Source of the DNA: Phytohabitans aurantiacus
GTDB lineage: Bacteria > Actinomycetota > Actinomycetes > Mycobacteriales > Micromonosporaceae
Assembly: GCF_027923225.1 (NCBI RefSeq)
Contig: NZ_BSDI01000004.1
Location: 125,528 to 189,527 of the forward strand
Length of the DNA stretch: 64,000 bases
Direction of reading: 5' to 3'
Shown: positions 41,770 to 50,082 of the stretch, in pieces
How positions within the stretch are numbered: the first letter of the stretch is position 1
How the letters are laid out: each line of letters starts with the position of its first letter
The notes under the pieces: model-generated
Seen by the model: only the letters and a program-made list of their open reading frames with translations
The model's database searches: none
What the model was told of the DNA's origin: nothing
Made by a program: the position numbers and the translations under genes

Positions 41770-42599
41770 GCCGCTGCGCCGGGCTCCGAGGCGAGAGCGG
41801 CGGCGATTTCTTGTTGGAGGCGGTCGTCGAGGCGGTGGGCGGCGCCACGCAGGTCGTACCACCACTCGGCCACCGCCAGGCGGGCCAGCTGTGGCACCAG
41901 GTCGGTGGAGCGGCGGTACAGCCAGTGGACGCCCTCGGTCGCCAGCCAGCGGATCTGTGCGCGGGTGGTCGGCGGCGGGTTGGCCGGCTCGGCGTCCGGG
42001 CGGCGGTGCACCGGCACGCCGTGCGCGGCCAGCAGGTCGAAGTACGCGCCCGCCAGCAGGCGGTGACCACGCTCTCCCGGGTGCAGCCGGTCGACGCTCC
42101 ACATGCGAGGGTCGTACACGTCTGGCAGCAGCGGAATGTGCAGGTGCAGCCCTGGCACCCGGTCGAACACCGCGTGGGTGACCGCGTTGACAGCGGCGAT
42201 GCGGCGGGCCAGCGGCCGGGCCAGGGACGCCGGTAGGTGAAACATCCGGCCGGGCTCGGGCAGGCAGGCGGTCAGCACCAGCGCGCCGGCCCGGTGCAGG
42301 GCGCTGGCGGTGTGGTCGAGCGCGGCACCGATCGCCGCCACGTCGAACCCGCGCCGCAGCGTGTCGTTGACTCCCACGATCACGGCGGCCACGTCCGGCT
42401 CGTGGTCGAGTGCGGTGGGCAGTTGGGTGTACGCCACGTCAGCCGCGAGGGCGCCGCTGCACGCCAGGTTGTGGAACGCGACCTGCCCCGGCGGTGCCAG
42501 GCCATCGGCGAGCAGCGACGCCCAGCCGCGCCAGCCGCCGCCGGGCATCGGGTCGCCGTAGCCGGCCGTCGTCGAGTCGCCCAGCGCCACGAACGTCAC
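41736..42599 (-). CDS. SGNH/GDSL-family hydrolase
   Basis: 287 residues. Block I VALGDSTTAGYGD contains the nucleophile Ser, VIVGVNDTLRRGFD is the GxND block, and SVDRLHPGERGH contains the catalytic Asp and His. No signal peptide is seen, so it is likely cytoplasmic or membrane-peripheral. GTG 42599 overlaps the stop of the glycosyltransferase upstream (GTGA). It is the third gene of a glycosyltransferase operon and may deacylate a glycolipid product (inference). Confidence 0.85.
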   Translation of the reverse strand: MTFVALGDSTTAGYGDPMPGGGWRGWASLLADGLAPPGQVAFHNLACSGALAADVAYTQLPTALDHEPDVAAVIVGVNDTLRRGFDVAAIGAALDHTASALHRAGALVLTACLPEPGRMFHLPASLARPLARRIAAVNAVTHAVFDRVPGLHLHIPLLPDVYDPRMWSVDRLHPGERGHRLLAGAYFDLLAAHGVPVHRRPDAEPANPPPTTRAQIRWLATEGVHWLYRRSTDLVPQLARLAVAEWWYDLRGAAHRLDDRLQQEIAAALASEPGAAAQPGAITGKPA

Positions 42600-43723
42600 C
42601 ACGACGGCACCTCCGCTCGCACGCCATGCGCCCGGAGGAAGCCGTCGACCGCCGCCGGCCACGTGAAGAGCTCCGCGCGGGCCCGGGCCGCCGCGCGCCG
42701 CTCACCCTCCGGGCGGTCCAGCAGATCGCGTACGCCGCTGGCGAAGGCGGCCCCGGTGCCGGCTGCCGCAATCCCCGCCGGGCCGACCACCTCGGGCAGC
42801 GCGCTGGCGGAGTTGACCACGACCGGGGTGCCGCAGGCCAACGCCTCCAACCCTGCGAGGCCAAACGTCTCGACCGGCCCGGGCGCCAGTACCACGTCGG
42901 CGCTGGCCAGCAGCCCAGCGATCACCGAACGGTCCGGCACGAACCCGGCGAACCGCACAGGCAACCGGGCCGCCCGGTACGCGAGCGCGGCTCGCCGTGG
43001 ACCATCGCCGATCACGACCAGCGCAGCCGGTACGCCGGCGTCGCGCAGCGCCCTCAACGCGTCGACCGATACCTCGGGGTGCTTCTCGCCGGAGAGGCGT
43101 CCACAGTGCACCAGCAGCACTTCCCCGTCGGGCGCCCACCGTGCCCGGACGGCGGGATCGCGCCGCCGCGGGTGGAACGTGTCGAGGTCGACGCCCAGCG
43201 GCACCTCGACGAGGTTCTCGACGCCGAGCCGGCGGAACTCCGCCGCCGCCCACGATGTCGTGCACACGATCCGGTCGTACGCGGCCGCGGTGCGCCGGTT
43301 CGCGACATCGGCCAGCCCGGACCGGATCGCCGCCGGTACGCCCCACACGGCGAGCAGGCCGTCGAGGCTCTCGTGCGAGACCATGATCGAGGGTACGCCA
43401 CGCTCTCGCGCCCACCGCCCGGTCCAGCGCAGCGTCGACCGGTCGGAGACCTCGATGCGGTCCGGTGCCAGGCTGTCGAGCAACCGGGTGAGCCGCCGCC
43501 GCCCCGTGCCCAGTACCCGGTACCCGCCGCTGCCCGGCACCTCGGGGCCGGGCAGCGTGATCACCCTGCCGTGCGGGGTCTCCTCGTCGGAGGCCGTCGG
43601 GCCCGGCACGATCAGTACCGGTTCGTGGCCGGCGGCCAGGTACCCCTCGCCCAGGCAGCGCAGGGCGGTGCGGAGTCCACCGGAGCGCGGCATCACGAAG
43701 TTGGCGAGCCGCACGAGCCTCAC
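42596..43723 (-). CDS. GT4-family glycosyltransferase
   Basis: 375 residues, GT-B fold. The N-terminal FVMPRSGGLRTALRCLGEGY is an acceptor-side loop, LLVHCGRLSGEKHPEVSVDA opens the nucleotide-sugar domain, and VLAPGPVETFGLAGLEALAC with E-x7-E supplies the donor-binding acids. It overlaps its two neighbours by four bases each. With the MgtA-like enzyme it likely builds a mannolipid or other envelope glycan. Confidence 0.9.
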   Translation of the reverse strand: MRLVRLANFVMPRSGGLRTALRCLGEGYLAAGHEPVLIVPGPTASDEETPHGRVITLPGPEVPGSGGYRVLGTGRRRLTRLLDSLAPDRIEVSDRSTLRWTGRWARERGVPSIMVSHESLDGLLAVWGVPAAIRSGLADVANRRTAAAYDRIVCTTSWAAAEFRRLGVENLVEVPLGVDLDTFHPRRRDPAVRARWAPDGEVLLVHCGRLSGEKHPEVSVDALRALRDAGVPAALVVIGDGPRRAALAYRAARLPVRFAGFVPDRSVIAGLLASADVVLAPGPVETFGLAGLEALACGTPVVVNSASALPEVVGPAGIAAAGTGAAFASGVRDLLDRPEGERRAAARARAELFTWPAAVDGFLRAHGVRAEVPSW

Positions 43724-44862
43724 GCTGCTACCGGTACCTGGGTCGGTACGCCCGGGCCGGCGAGCACCGCTCGGTAGTGGGCGATCAGCTCGTCACCGAC
43801 CGCTGCCCAGGAGCGGGCGGCGACCTCGGCGCGCGCGGCGCTGCCGTACCGCTGGCGCAGTCCAGGGTCGGCGACCAGCTCGGCCACGGCCTCGGCCAGC
43901 GCGGCACCGTCACCGGGCGGCACCAGTGATCCGGTCAGCCCCGGCGTGACCAGGTCCATCGGTCCGCCGGCGGCCGGTGCGACCACCGGCAGTCCGCTGG
44001 CGAGCGCTTCCTGCACGGTCTGCCCGAACGTCTCGTACGGTCCCGTGTGCGCGAAGATGTCGAGGCTCGCGTAGAGCCGGGCGAGTTGCGCGCCGTGGCG
44101 AGCGCCGAGAAACACCGCACCGGGCAGCGCCTTCTCCACGTCGCGGCGGGCCGGCCCGTCCCCGATCACCACGACGCGTACCCCGGGCAGCTTGCAGGTC
44201 TCCGCGAGCAGGTCCACGCGCTTCTCGGCGGCCAGCCGGCCCACGTACCCGACCAGCACCTCGCCGTTCGGGGCCAGCGCCCGGCGTACCAGCTCATGGC
44301 GCCTTGCCGGCGCGAACCGCTCGGTGTCGACGCCTCGCCGCCAGAGCCACACGCGCTCGACACCGTGCTCGACCAGGTCGGCGGCCGCGCGGGTGGACGG
44401 TGCCAGGGTGCGGTCGGCGGCGTTGTGGATCGTGCGCAGCCACCGCCACGCGGTGGCCGAGCCGCGGCCGACGTAGGTGCGCGCGTAGCTCGCGACGTCC
44501 GTCTGGTAGACGGCCACGGACGGCAGTTGGTGCTGGCCGGCGAGGGCCACGCCCCGCGCGCCGAGCAGGAACGGGCTGGCCAGGTGGACGATGTCCGGCG
44601 CGTACGAGATCAGCGCGTCGGAGAGCCGAGGGCTGGGCAGCCCGAGCCGCAGACCGCGGTAGCGGGGCATCGGCACGCTCGGCACCCGGACGACGGGGTA
44701 CGGCTGTGCTCCGGTGACGCCGCGCGTCGACGACGCCGGTGCGGGAGCGATGACCATCGGTGCGTGCCCGGCGTCGACCAGGTGCTCGGCGATGCGGACG
44801 ACGGAGTGCGCGACGCCGTTGACGTCCGGGGCGAACGACTCCGTAATGATCGCGATTCGCAT
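43720..44862 (-). CDS. GT4 glycosyltransferase, MgtA-like
   Basis: 380 residues. MRIAIITESFAPDVNGVAHS, DIVHLASPFLLGARG, YQTDVASYARTY and RWL-IHNAADRTLAPST closely match mycobacterial/corynebacterial MgtA, a GDP-mannose-dependent alpha-mannosyltransferase acting on lipid acceptors. The donor site is FAHTGPYETFGQTVQEALAS. First gene of a three-gene coupled operon with another GT4 and an SGNH hydrolase. Substrate assignment is by family only. Confidence 0.9.
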   Translation of the reverse strand: MRIAIITESFAPDVNGVAHSVVRIAEHLVDAGHAPMVIAPAPASSTRGVTGAQPYPVVRVPSVPMPRYRGLRLGLPSPRLSDALISYAPDIVHLASPFLLGARGVALAGQHQLPSVAVYQTDVASYARTYVGRGSATAWRWLRTIHNAADRTLAPSTRAAADLVEHGVERVWLWRRGVDTERFAPARRHELVRRALAPNGEVLVGYVGRLAAEKRVDLLAETCKLPGVRVVVIGDGPARRDVEKALPGAVFLGARHGAQLARLYASLDIFAHTGPYETFGQTVQEALASGLPVVAPAAGGPMDLVTPGLTGSLVPPGDGAALAEAVAELVADPGLRQRYGSAARAEVAARSWAAVGDELIAHYRAVLAGPGVPTQVPVAA

Positions 44863-44937
44863 GCGCTCACCGTGCGGGCGGCGCGGGTGCGGCAGGCTAC
44901 GCCCGGCTGACGCATCGGCGAACAGTGGCGCACAAGT

Positions 44938-45684
44938 TCAGATCTCGTACCGGGATCCAGGCCGGACGATCTCGATCGGGCCCGAAAAGGCCGCTGACGC
45001 GGCATCCCAGGTGTCGGCCTCGCTGCCCCACGCCGCCACCAGATGGGTGAGCAGTAGCTGGCCGACTCCGGCCTTGGTCGCCACCTCGCCCGCCTCGCGG
45101 CCAGTGAGGTGCAGGTCAGGCGGGTTGTCGACGCCGTCGATGTAGCTCGCCTCGCACAGGAACAGGTCGGCACCCATGGCCAGGCGGACCAGCGCCTCGC
45201 ACGGGGCGGTGTCCGACGAGTACGTGAGCACGCTCCCGTTGCTCTCCAGGCGCACGCCGTACGTCTCGACGGGGTGGTTGACCCTGTCGACGGTCACGGT
45301 GAACGGGCCGATCGGGAACGTGCCCGGCTGCAGCCCGTAGAACGTGTAGACGTCGTCGACCGGGCCCTCTTCCTGGCTGTACGCCGCGGCGATGCGGTCG
45401 GGCGCGCCGGCTGGCGCGTACACCGGCAGGGCCGGCAGGGGGCCACTCGGGTCGTAGCGTCGCACGACGACGTACGTGCAGGCGTCGAGCATGTGGTCGC
45501 AGTGCAGGTGGGTCAGCAGGATCGCGTCCACGGCGCGCAAGCCCGCGTACCGCTGGAGGGCCGACAACGAACCGGAGCCGAAGTCGATCAGCAGACGGAA
45601 GCCGTCTTCCTCGACGAGATACGCCGAGCACGCTGATTCAGGCCCCGGAAAGCTACCGGCGCAGCCGAGCACAGTCAGTCGCAT
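44938..45684 (-). CDS. MBL-fold hydrolase, Rv1339-like cyclic-nucleotide phosphodiesterase
   Basis: 248 residues. Metal motif HLHCDHMLD (HxHxDH), further ligands in VNHPVETYG, SSDTAPCEALV and LLLTHL. It resembles mycobacterial Rv1339 (start LTVLGCAGS, FLCEAS and PPDLHLTGREAG match), which hydrolyses cAMP. Its place between rph and cysM in conserved gene order supports orthology. Substrate in this organism untested. Confidence 0.9.
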   Translation of the reverse strand: MRLTVLGCAGSFPGPESACSAYLVEEDGFRLLIDFGSGSLSALQRYAGLRAVDAILLTHLHCDHMLDACTYVVVRRYDPSGPLPALPVYAPAGAPDRIAAAYSQEEGPVDDVYTFYGLQPGTFPIGPFTVTVDRVNHPVETYGVRLESNGSVLTYSSDTAPCEALVRLAMGADLFLCEASYIDGVDNPPDLHLTGREAGEVATKAGVGQLLLTHLVAAWGSEADTWDAASAAFSGPIEIVRPGSRYEI

Positions 45685-45812
45685 CCAGTAGCCCCGAAAT
45701 CACGCACTGCTATCGAGAGTCGCTCGTCGGCGCGACCGAAGATCCGTGCCGACCAGTGTGCCACGGTGCGCAGCCTACGCCGTGACCTGCTCCCGACAGA
45801 AAGAACTGATCC

Positions 45813-45836
45813 AACATGTCGGCAAGGCGACATGTT
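45813..45836. promoter_or_regulatory. Perfect palindrome upstream of small membrane-protein gene
   Basis: AACATGTCG-N6-CGACATGTT, perfect 9-bp arms, about 75 bp upstream of the GTG at 45913 and between divergent genes. Looks like a dimeric-repressor operator; the regulator is not identified. Confidence 0.45.
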
Positions 45837-45912
45837 CCGTGGGGATGGTGCGTTCTGCGAGACAAGTGAGGTCCACCGTTACGAGGAGTGACACGCAACA
45901 GTTGCACACAGT

Positions 45913-46320
45913 GTGAGCGAAGCCGACGAGATGTCCCTTGCCGAAGGTCTCGGCCTCCGGATCCAGCGCGACGCCGTACGCGAGCCGACGCCCGCCCCGA
46001 CGGGCCTGGCCCGGATCTTCCGGCTGCCCGGCTGGGACGACCCGGCGCCGCCGACCACCCGACTCGCGGCGATGTGCGGGTGGGCCGCGGTGCTCGGGCT
46101 CATCGGCCTGGCGATCGCGATCCGGGGCTTCCTCGCCGTACTGGGCGGCACCGCTCCGGCCTGGTACGAGCCCGCGATGGCGGGCATCGGCGTGACCGGT
46201 ATCGGGCTGACCGTGGGCGCCTTCATGTCAATCCAGCGCCGGCTGCTGCCGTGGTTCATGCTCGCGGCGGCGACCATCCCGCTGATCGCCGCCGTGATCC
46301 TAAGCGTCCGCGCCCTCTAG
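45913..46320 (+). CDS. Small membrane protein of unknown function
   Basis: 135 residues with three hydrophobic helices (AAMCGWAAVLGLIGLAIAIR, MAGIGVTGIGLTVGAFMSI, LLPWFMLAAATIPLIAAVIL) after a cytoplasmic acidic N-terminus. It resembles small unnamed proteins next to the mec-cysO-cysM region in related actinomycetes, but I assign no function. The start is GTG 45913; a later ATG (45931) is possible. Palindrome copy 2 begins five bases after the stop. Confidence 0.75.
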   Translation: MSEADEMSLAEGLGLRIQRDAVREPTPAPTGLARIFRLPGWDDPAPPTTRLAAMCGWAAVLGLIGLAIAIRGFLAVLGGTAPAWYEPAMAGIGVTGIGLTVGAFMSIQRRLLPWFMLAAATIPLIAAVILSVRAL

Positions 46321-46325
46321 CCCTC

Positions 46326-46381
46326 CATGATCAGGGCGTCCCTCAAGCTGTTAGAGCGACTTGAGGGACGCCCTGATCATG
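46326..46381. repeat. 50-bp intergenic palindrome, copy 2
   Basis: Same element as 39599 (GATCAGGGCGTCCCTCAAG arm, TTAGAG loop), between convergent genes. The left apex is CTG while the right is CGA, leaving two mismatches next to the loop; outer arms pair perfectly, extending to CATGATC/GATCATG. Confidence 0.9.
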
Positions 46382-46390
46382 AGAAACGCG

Positions 46391-47365
46391 CTAGGCCCAG
46401 AGCTGGCCTTCCAGCGCGTCTTCGGCCTCGGCCAGCGTGCCGCCGTACGCGCCCGTGGACAGGTATTTCCAGCCGCCGTCGGCCACGATGAACGCCACGT
46501 CGGCCCGCCGCCCCGCCTTGACCGCCTCGTGTGCGACGGCCAGCGCAGCGTGCAGCACCGCCCCGGTCGAGAACCCGACGAAGATGCCTTCGACCTCGAC
46601 GAGCTGCCGTGTGCGCAGTACCGCGTCGCGGGTGCCGACCGAGAACCGCCGGCTCAGCACGCTCGCGTCGTACAGCTCCGGCACGTAGCCCTCGTCGATG
46701 TTGCGCAGCCCGTACACCAGCTCGCCGTATCGCGGCTCGGCCGCCACGATCTCGATGCCCTCGACCTTTTCCCGCAGGTACCGCCCGGTGCCCATGAGCG
46801 TGCCGGTGGTGCCGAGCCCGCCGACGAAGTGGGTGATCGTGGGCAGGTCACGCAGCAGCTCGGGCCCGGTCGTCTCGTAGTGGGCTCGGGCGTTCGCCTC
46901 GTTGCCGTACTGGAAGAGCATCACCCAGTCGGGGTGCTCGGCCGCGATCTGCTTGGCCGTGGCGACCGCCTGGTTCGATCCGCCCGCCGCTGGCGAGAAG
47001 ATGATCTCCGCGCCGTACATGCGGAGCAGTTGAACCCGCTCGGTCGAGACGTTCTCCGGCATCACGCACACCAACCGGTACCCCCGCAGCTTCGCCACCA
47101 TGGCGAGCGAGATGCCGGTGTTGCCGCTGGTGGGCTCCAAGATCGTGTCGCCGGGCCGGAGCCGGCCGGCCGCCTCGGCGGCCCGGACCATGAACAGCGC
47201 GGCCCGATCCTTGACCGACCCGGTCGGGTTGCGATCTTCGAGCTTGGCCCACAGCCGCACCGGCGGCGCCCCTTCGGGCACCACCGGTGACAGGCGTGGC
47301 AGGCCAACGAGCGGCGTGTTGCCGCATGCGTCGAGCAAGCTTTCGTACCGCGTCATCGCGGCCAA
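46391..47365 (-). CDS. cysM: O-phosphoserine-type cysteine synthase
   Basis: 324-residue PLP enzyme of the mycobacterial CysM type. LWAKLEDRNPTGSVKDRAA holds the PLP lysine, EPTSGNTGISLAM is the substrate loop, GLGTTGTLMGTGRYLRE binds phosphate, and the conserved C-terminus is ALEGQLWA. It uses CysO-thiocarboxylate as sulfur donor to make a CysO-cysteine adduct from O-phosphoserine. cysO ends three bases upstream and mec follows the same order as in mycobacteria. The start is 47365 or 47356. Confidence 0.96.
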   Translation of the reverse strand: MAAMTRYESLLDACGNTPLVGLPRLSPVVPEGAPPVRLWAKLEDRNPTGSVKDRAALFMVRAAEAAGRLRPGDTILEPTSGNTGISLAMVAKLRGYRLVCVMPENVSTERVQLLRMYGAEIIFSPAAGGSNQAVATAKQIAAEHPDWVMLFQYGNEANARAHYETTGPELLRDLPTITHFVGGLGTTGTLMGTGRYLREKVEGIEIVAAEPRYGELVYGLRNIDEGYVPELYDASVLSRRFSVGTRDAVLRTRQLVEVEGIFVGFSTGAVLHAALAVAHEAVKAGRRADVAFIVADGGWKYLSTGAYGGTLAEAEDALEGQLWA

Positions 47366-47368
47366 CCC

Positions 47369-47689
47369 CTACAGGCGGTTGCCGAGCATCGCGGCGGCCG
47401 CGGCGAAGCCGAAGGCGCCACCGGCGACGGCCGGCAGGATGGTGACGGTGTCACCGTCGGACAGCTTGGCGTCCAGCGCGCCCAGGAAGCGCACGTCTTC
47501 GTCATTGACGTAGACGTTGACGAAACGGTGCAGACCGCCCTCGGGCGTCACCAGGCGACCACGCAATCCGGAGTACTTGGCGTCCAGGTCGGAGAGCAGA
47601 TCGGCGAGCGACTCACCGGAGCCCTCGACGGCCTTCGCGCCGCCGGTGAAATTGCGCAGGATGGTGGGGATGCGAACCTCGATGGCCAT
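47369..47689 (-). CDS. cysO: CysO sulfur-carrier protein with 15-residue C-terminal extension
   Basis: 106-residue ubiquitin-like (MoaD/ThiS) carrier: VRIPTILRNFTGG, LHRFVNVYVNDEDVRFLGAL and DTVTILPAVAGG match CysO. In mycobacterial CysO the protein ends at this di-Gly, whose carboxylate becomes the thiocarboxylate. Here AFGFAAAAAMLGNRL follows before the TAG, so the active tail is buried unless it is trimmed. The JAMM protease Mec is encoded 54 bp upstream. ATG 47689 is chosen; upstream residues are not conserved-looking. Confidence 0.93.
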   Translation of the reverse strand: MAIEVRIPTILRNFTGGAKAVEGSGESLADLLSDLDAKYSGLRGRLVTPEGGLHRFVNVYVNDEDVRFLGALDAKLSDGDTVTILPAVAGGAFGFAAAAAMLGNRL

Positions 47690-47743
47690 GACAGAAAAAC
47701 TCCTCGGAAAGGATCTCGACAACGGATTGGGGACTGTGAGCGC

Positions 47744-48229
47744 TCAGCGCGAACACTCGTAGTCGACCGTCGTCGGGCTCTGCCCGAACATGTACGTCTG
47801 AACGGCGTGCGGGTCCACGGTCGCATCAACGATCCGGACCGGCTCTTCGGTTACGGCCCCGTCCACGATGCGGAACGACCGGATCTCCTCGACGTCTGGC
47901 TCGCGGGTGGAGACCAGCACGTAATGCGCGCCGGGCTCGCCAGCGAGCGAGATGTCGGTGCGCGACGGATATGCCTCGGTGGCGGTGTGCGAGTGGTAGA
48001 TCACGACCGGCTCCTCGTCACGGTCGTCCATCTCGCGCCACACGCGCAGCTGCTCCATCGAATCGAATCGATAGAACGTCGGCGACCGCTCGGCGTTTTC
48101 CATGGCGATGTGCCGGAGCGGCTGGTCGCTGCCGGCCGGGCCCGCGATCACACCGCACGCCTCATCCGGGTGGTCCCGGCGAGCGTGGGCGATGATCGCG
48201 TCAACGATCGCCCGGTCGATGGTCAGCAC
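47744..48229 (-). CDS. mec: Mec, JAMM/MPN+ metallopeptidase of CysO-cysteine pathway
   Basis: 161 residues. The zinc JAMM motif is HSHTATEAYPSRTD (H-x-H-x7-S-x2-D) with the upstream Glu in HPDEACGVIAG. It releases cysteine from the CysO-Cys conjugate. Sequence is close to mycobacterial Mec through DGAVTEEPV. In this organism it is also the natural candidate to cut the CysO extension (inference). First gene of the mec-cysO-cysM operon. Confidence 0.95.
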   Translation of the reverse strand: MLTIDRAIVDAIIAHARRDHPDEACGVIAGPAGSDQPLRHIAMENAERSPTFYRFDSMEQLRVWREMDDRDEEPVVIYHSHTATEAYPSRTDISLAGEPGAHYVLVSTREPDVEEIRSFRIVDGAVTEEPVRIVDATVDPHAVQTYMFGQSPTTVDYECSR

Positions 48230-48254
48230 GGCGCCAGCCTACCTCGTGGGGGCG

Positions 48255-49139
48255 TCAGTCCGTGATGAGCTGTGCCTGGCGCAACAGCGCCGCGGCGGGC
48301 GGGCTGGTCGCGCGGCCGGCGGCCAGTGCCACGCAGACGCGCCACGTGTACGCGGACAGCCCGGCCAGCGGCACGGCCCTGACCTGGGTGGGGCGTTTGT
48401 GAGCGATGGGACGCGGCACCACGGCTACGCCGAGTCCCTGGCCAACGAAGTCGAGCAGGCTGTGCACGTCGTTGACCTCCACGCCCACCCGCCGCGTGAT
48501 TTGCCGAGCGATGCACTCCTGCTCGGTGACCTCGCGGGCGCCGAACCCCCGGTGAAAGTCGACGAACGCCTCGCCGGCCAGGTCGTCCCAGTCGACCGAG
48601 GCGGCCTCGGCGAGCCGGTGCCCCGGGTGGCACACCAGCATCATCGGCTCGGCGGCGAGCGGGATGAGGTCGAGCTGCTCCGGTGGCTTGCCGTCGACCG
48701 CGACCAGGGCCAGGTCGAGGCGACCGGCGCGCAGCTCGGCGCACAGGTCAGCGGTGGCACCCTGGCGCAGCACGATCTCGACATCGGGGTGCCGGTTGCG
48801 GAAGTCGGCCAGCAGCTTCGCCACGTCGACCACGCCAAGGCACTGCTCGGCGCCGACCGCGAGGCTGCCCCGGAGCAGCCCTTTGACCGCGGCGACCGCC
48901 TGGCGGGCGGCGTCGGCGCTGGCCAGCGTCCGCCGGGCTTCAGCCAGCAGCGCCCGTCCGGCTTCGGTCAGCTCCACCCGTCGGGTACTGCGGACGAAGA
49001 GCGAGGCGCCCAGCTCGCGTTCCAGGCTGCGCACCGACGCGGACAGCCCGGACTGGGCGACGCGCATGCGTTCGGCTGCCCGGGTGAAGTGCTGCTCCTC
49101 GGCGACCGCTACGAAGTACTCGAGATGTCGCAACTCCAC
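48255..49139 (-). CDS. LysR-family transcriptional regulator
   Basis: 294 residues. The N-terminal winged helix-turn-helix is FTRAAERMRVAQSGLSASVR, with the effector domain after residue 90 (SLAVGAEQCLGVVDVAKLLA). It is divergent from an aldo/keto reductase with 78 bp between. A perfect T-N11-A type box abuts its start codon, so it probably controls both genes. The effector is unknown. Confidence 0.93.
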   Translation of the reverse strand: MELRHLEYFVAVAEEQHFTRAAERMRVAQSGLSASVRSLERELGASLFVRSTRRVELTEAGRALLAEARRTLASADAARQAVAAVKGLLRGSLAVGAEQCLGVVDVAKLLADFRNRHPDVEIVLRQGATADLCAELRAGRLDLALVAVDGKPPEQLDLIPLAAEPMMLVCHPGHRLAEAASVDWDDLAGEAFVDFHRGFGAREVTEQECIARQITRRVGVEVNDVHSLLDFVGQGLGVAVVPRPIAHKRPTQVRAVPLAGLSAYTWRVCVALAAGRATSPPAAALLRQAQLITD

Positions 49140-49164
49140 GATTCAGCAGTCTATGCGCTGAATC
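49140..49164. promoter_or_regulatory. LysR-type operator
   Basis: GATTCAG-N11-CTGAATC, perfect 7-bp arms in the T-N11-A geometry of LysR boxes, immediately upstream of the LysR gene and 53 bp from the aldo/keto reductase start. Confidence 0.75.
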
Positions 49165-49217
49165 TGAGCACTTTCTTCTGTTGGACCGCCCTGTGGCAGC
49201 GCGCGAGGGTTGAGCCC

Positions 49218-50072
49218 ATGAGGTTCCGCAGCATCGGAGATTTCCAGGTCAGCGCGATCGGCCTCGGCGGCATGCCGATGTCCATCGAGGGGCGCCCCGA
49301 CGAGGACCGGTCCGTACGCACCATCCACGCCGCGCTGGACGCCGGCATCAACCTGATCGACACCGCCGACGCCTACCACCTGTACGCCGACGAGGTGGGG
49401 CACAACGAGTCGCTGATCGCCCGGGCGGTCGCCAGCTATGGCGGCGACTCGTCCGAGGTACTGGTCGCGACCAAGGGTGGCCACCTGCGCCCGGGCGACG
49501 GCAGCTGGACGATCGACGGCTCGCCCGAGTACATCAAGTCGGCCTGCGAGGCGTCGCTCAAGCGGTTGGGGGTCGACGCGATCGGCCTGTACCAGCACCA
49601 CCGGCCCGACCCGAAGGTCCCGTACGCCGACTCGATCGGCGCGATCCGCGACCTGCTCGACGCCGGCAAGATCCGGATGGCGGGCATCTCGAACGCCAAC
49701 CCGGAGCAGATCCGGCAGGCGGTCGACATTCTCGGTGGGCGCCTGGTGTCGGTACAGAACCAGTTCTCGCCCGCGTTCCGCAGCTCCGAGCCGGAGTTGG
49801 CCCTCTGCGACGAGCTCGGCATCGCCTTCCTGCCGTGGTCGCCCCTCGGCGGCATCTCGCGGGCCGGCGAGCTGGGTGGCCGGTTCGCACAGTTCGCGCT
49901 GGTGGCCGAGGGGCGCGGCGTCAGCCCACAGCGCGTCTGCCTCGCGTGGATGCTCGCGAAGTCGCCCGTGGTCGTGCCGATCCCGGGCTCCAGCCGTCCG
50001 GAGACCATCGAGGACTCCGCCGCCGCGGTCGACCTGGACCTCTCGGCCGACGAGCTAGCGAGCCTGAACTAG
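49218..50072 (+). CDS. Aldo/keto reductase
   Basis: 284-residue NADPH-dependent oxidoreductase, TIM barrel. The catalytic tetrad is partly visible: Asp in DTADAYH, Tyr in the same motif, Lys in VATKGGHLRPG and His in GLYQHHRPDP. The cofactor-binding end is VPIPGSSRPETIEDSAAA. The start is ATG 49218. It is probably a LysR target. Substrate unknown. Its last codons lie in a tandem 14-bp duplication shared with the convergent DUF2017 gene. Confidence 0.92.
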   Translation: MRFRSIGDFQVSAIGLGGMPMSIEGRPDEDRSVRTIHAALDAGINLIDTADAYHLYADEVGHNESLIARAVASYGGDSSEVLVATKGGHLRPGDGSWTIDGSPEYIKSACEASLKRLGVDAIGLYQHHRPDPKVPYADSIGAIRDLLDAGKIRMAGISNANPEQIRQAVDILGGRLVSVQNQFSPAFRSSEPELALCDELGIAFLPWSPLGGISRAGELGGRFAQFALVAEGRGVSPQRVCLAWMLAKSPVVVPIPGSSRPETIEDSAAAVDLDLSADELASLN

Positions 50073-50082
50073 CGAGCCTGAA
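50055..50082. repeat. Tandem 14-bp duplication at convergent gene ends
   Basis: CTAGCGAGCCTGAA is present twice in tandem (50055-50068, 50069-50082). The CTAG of the second unit supplies the TAG of the aldo/keto reductase and, on the other strand, the TAG of the DUF2017 gene, which overlap by four bases. Confidence 0.85.

Noticed and set aside
47369..47420. Frameshift creating the CysO extension
   Set aside because: The frame is continuous with normal codon bias through GG to the TAG, so no indel is needed; a sequencing error cannot be fully excluded.
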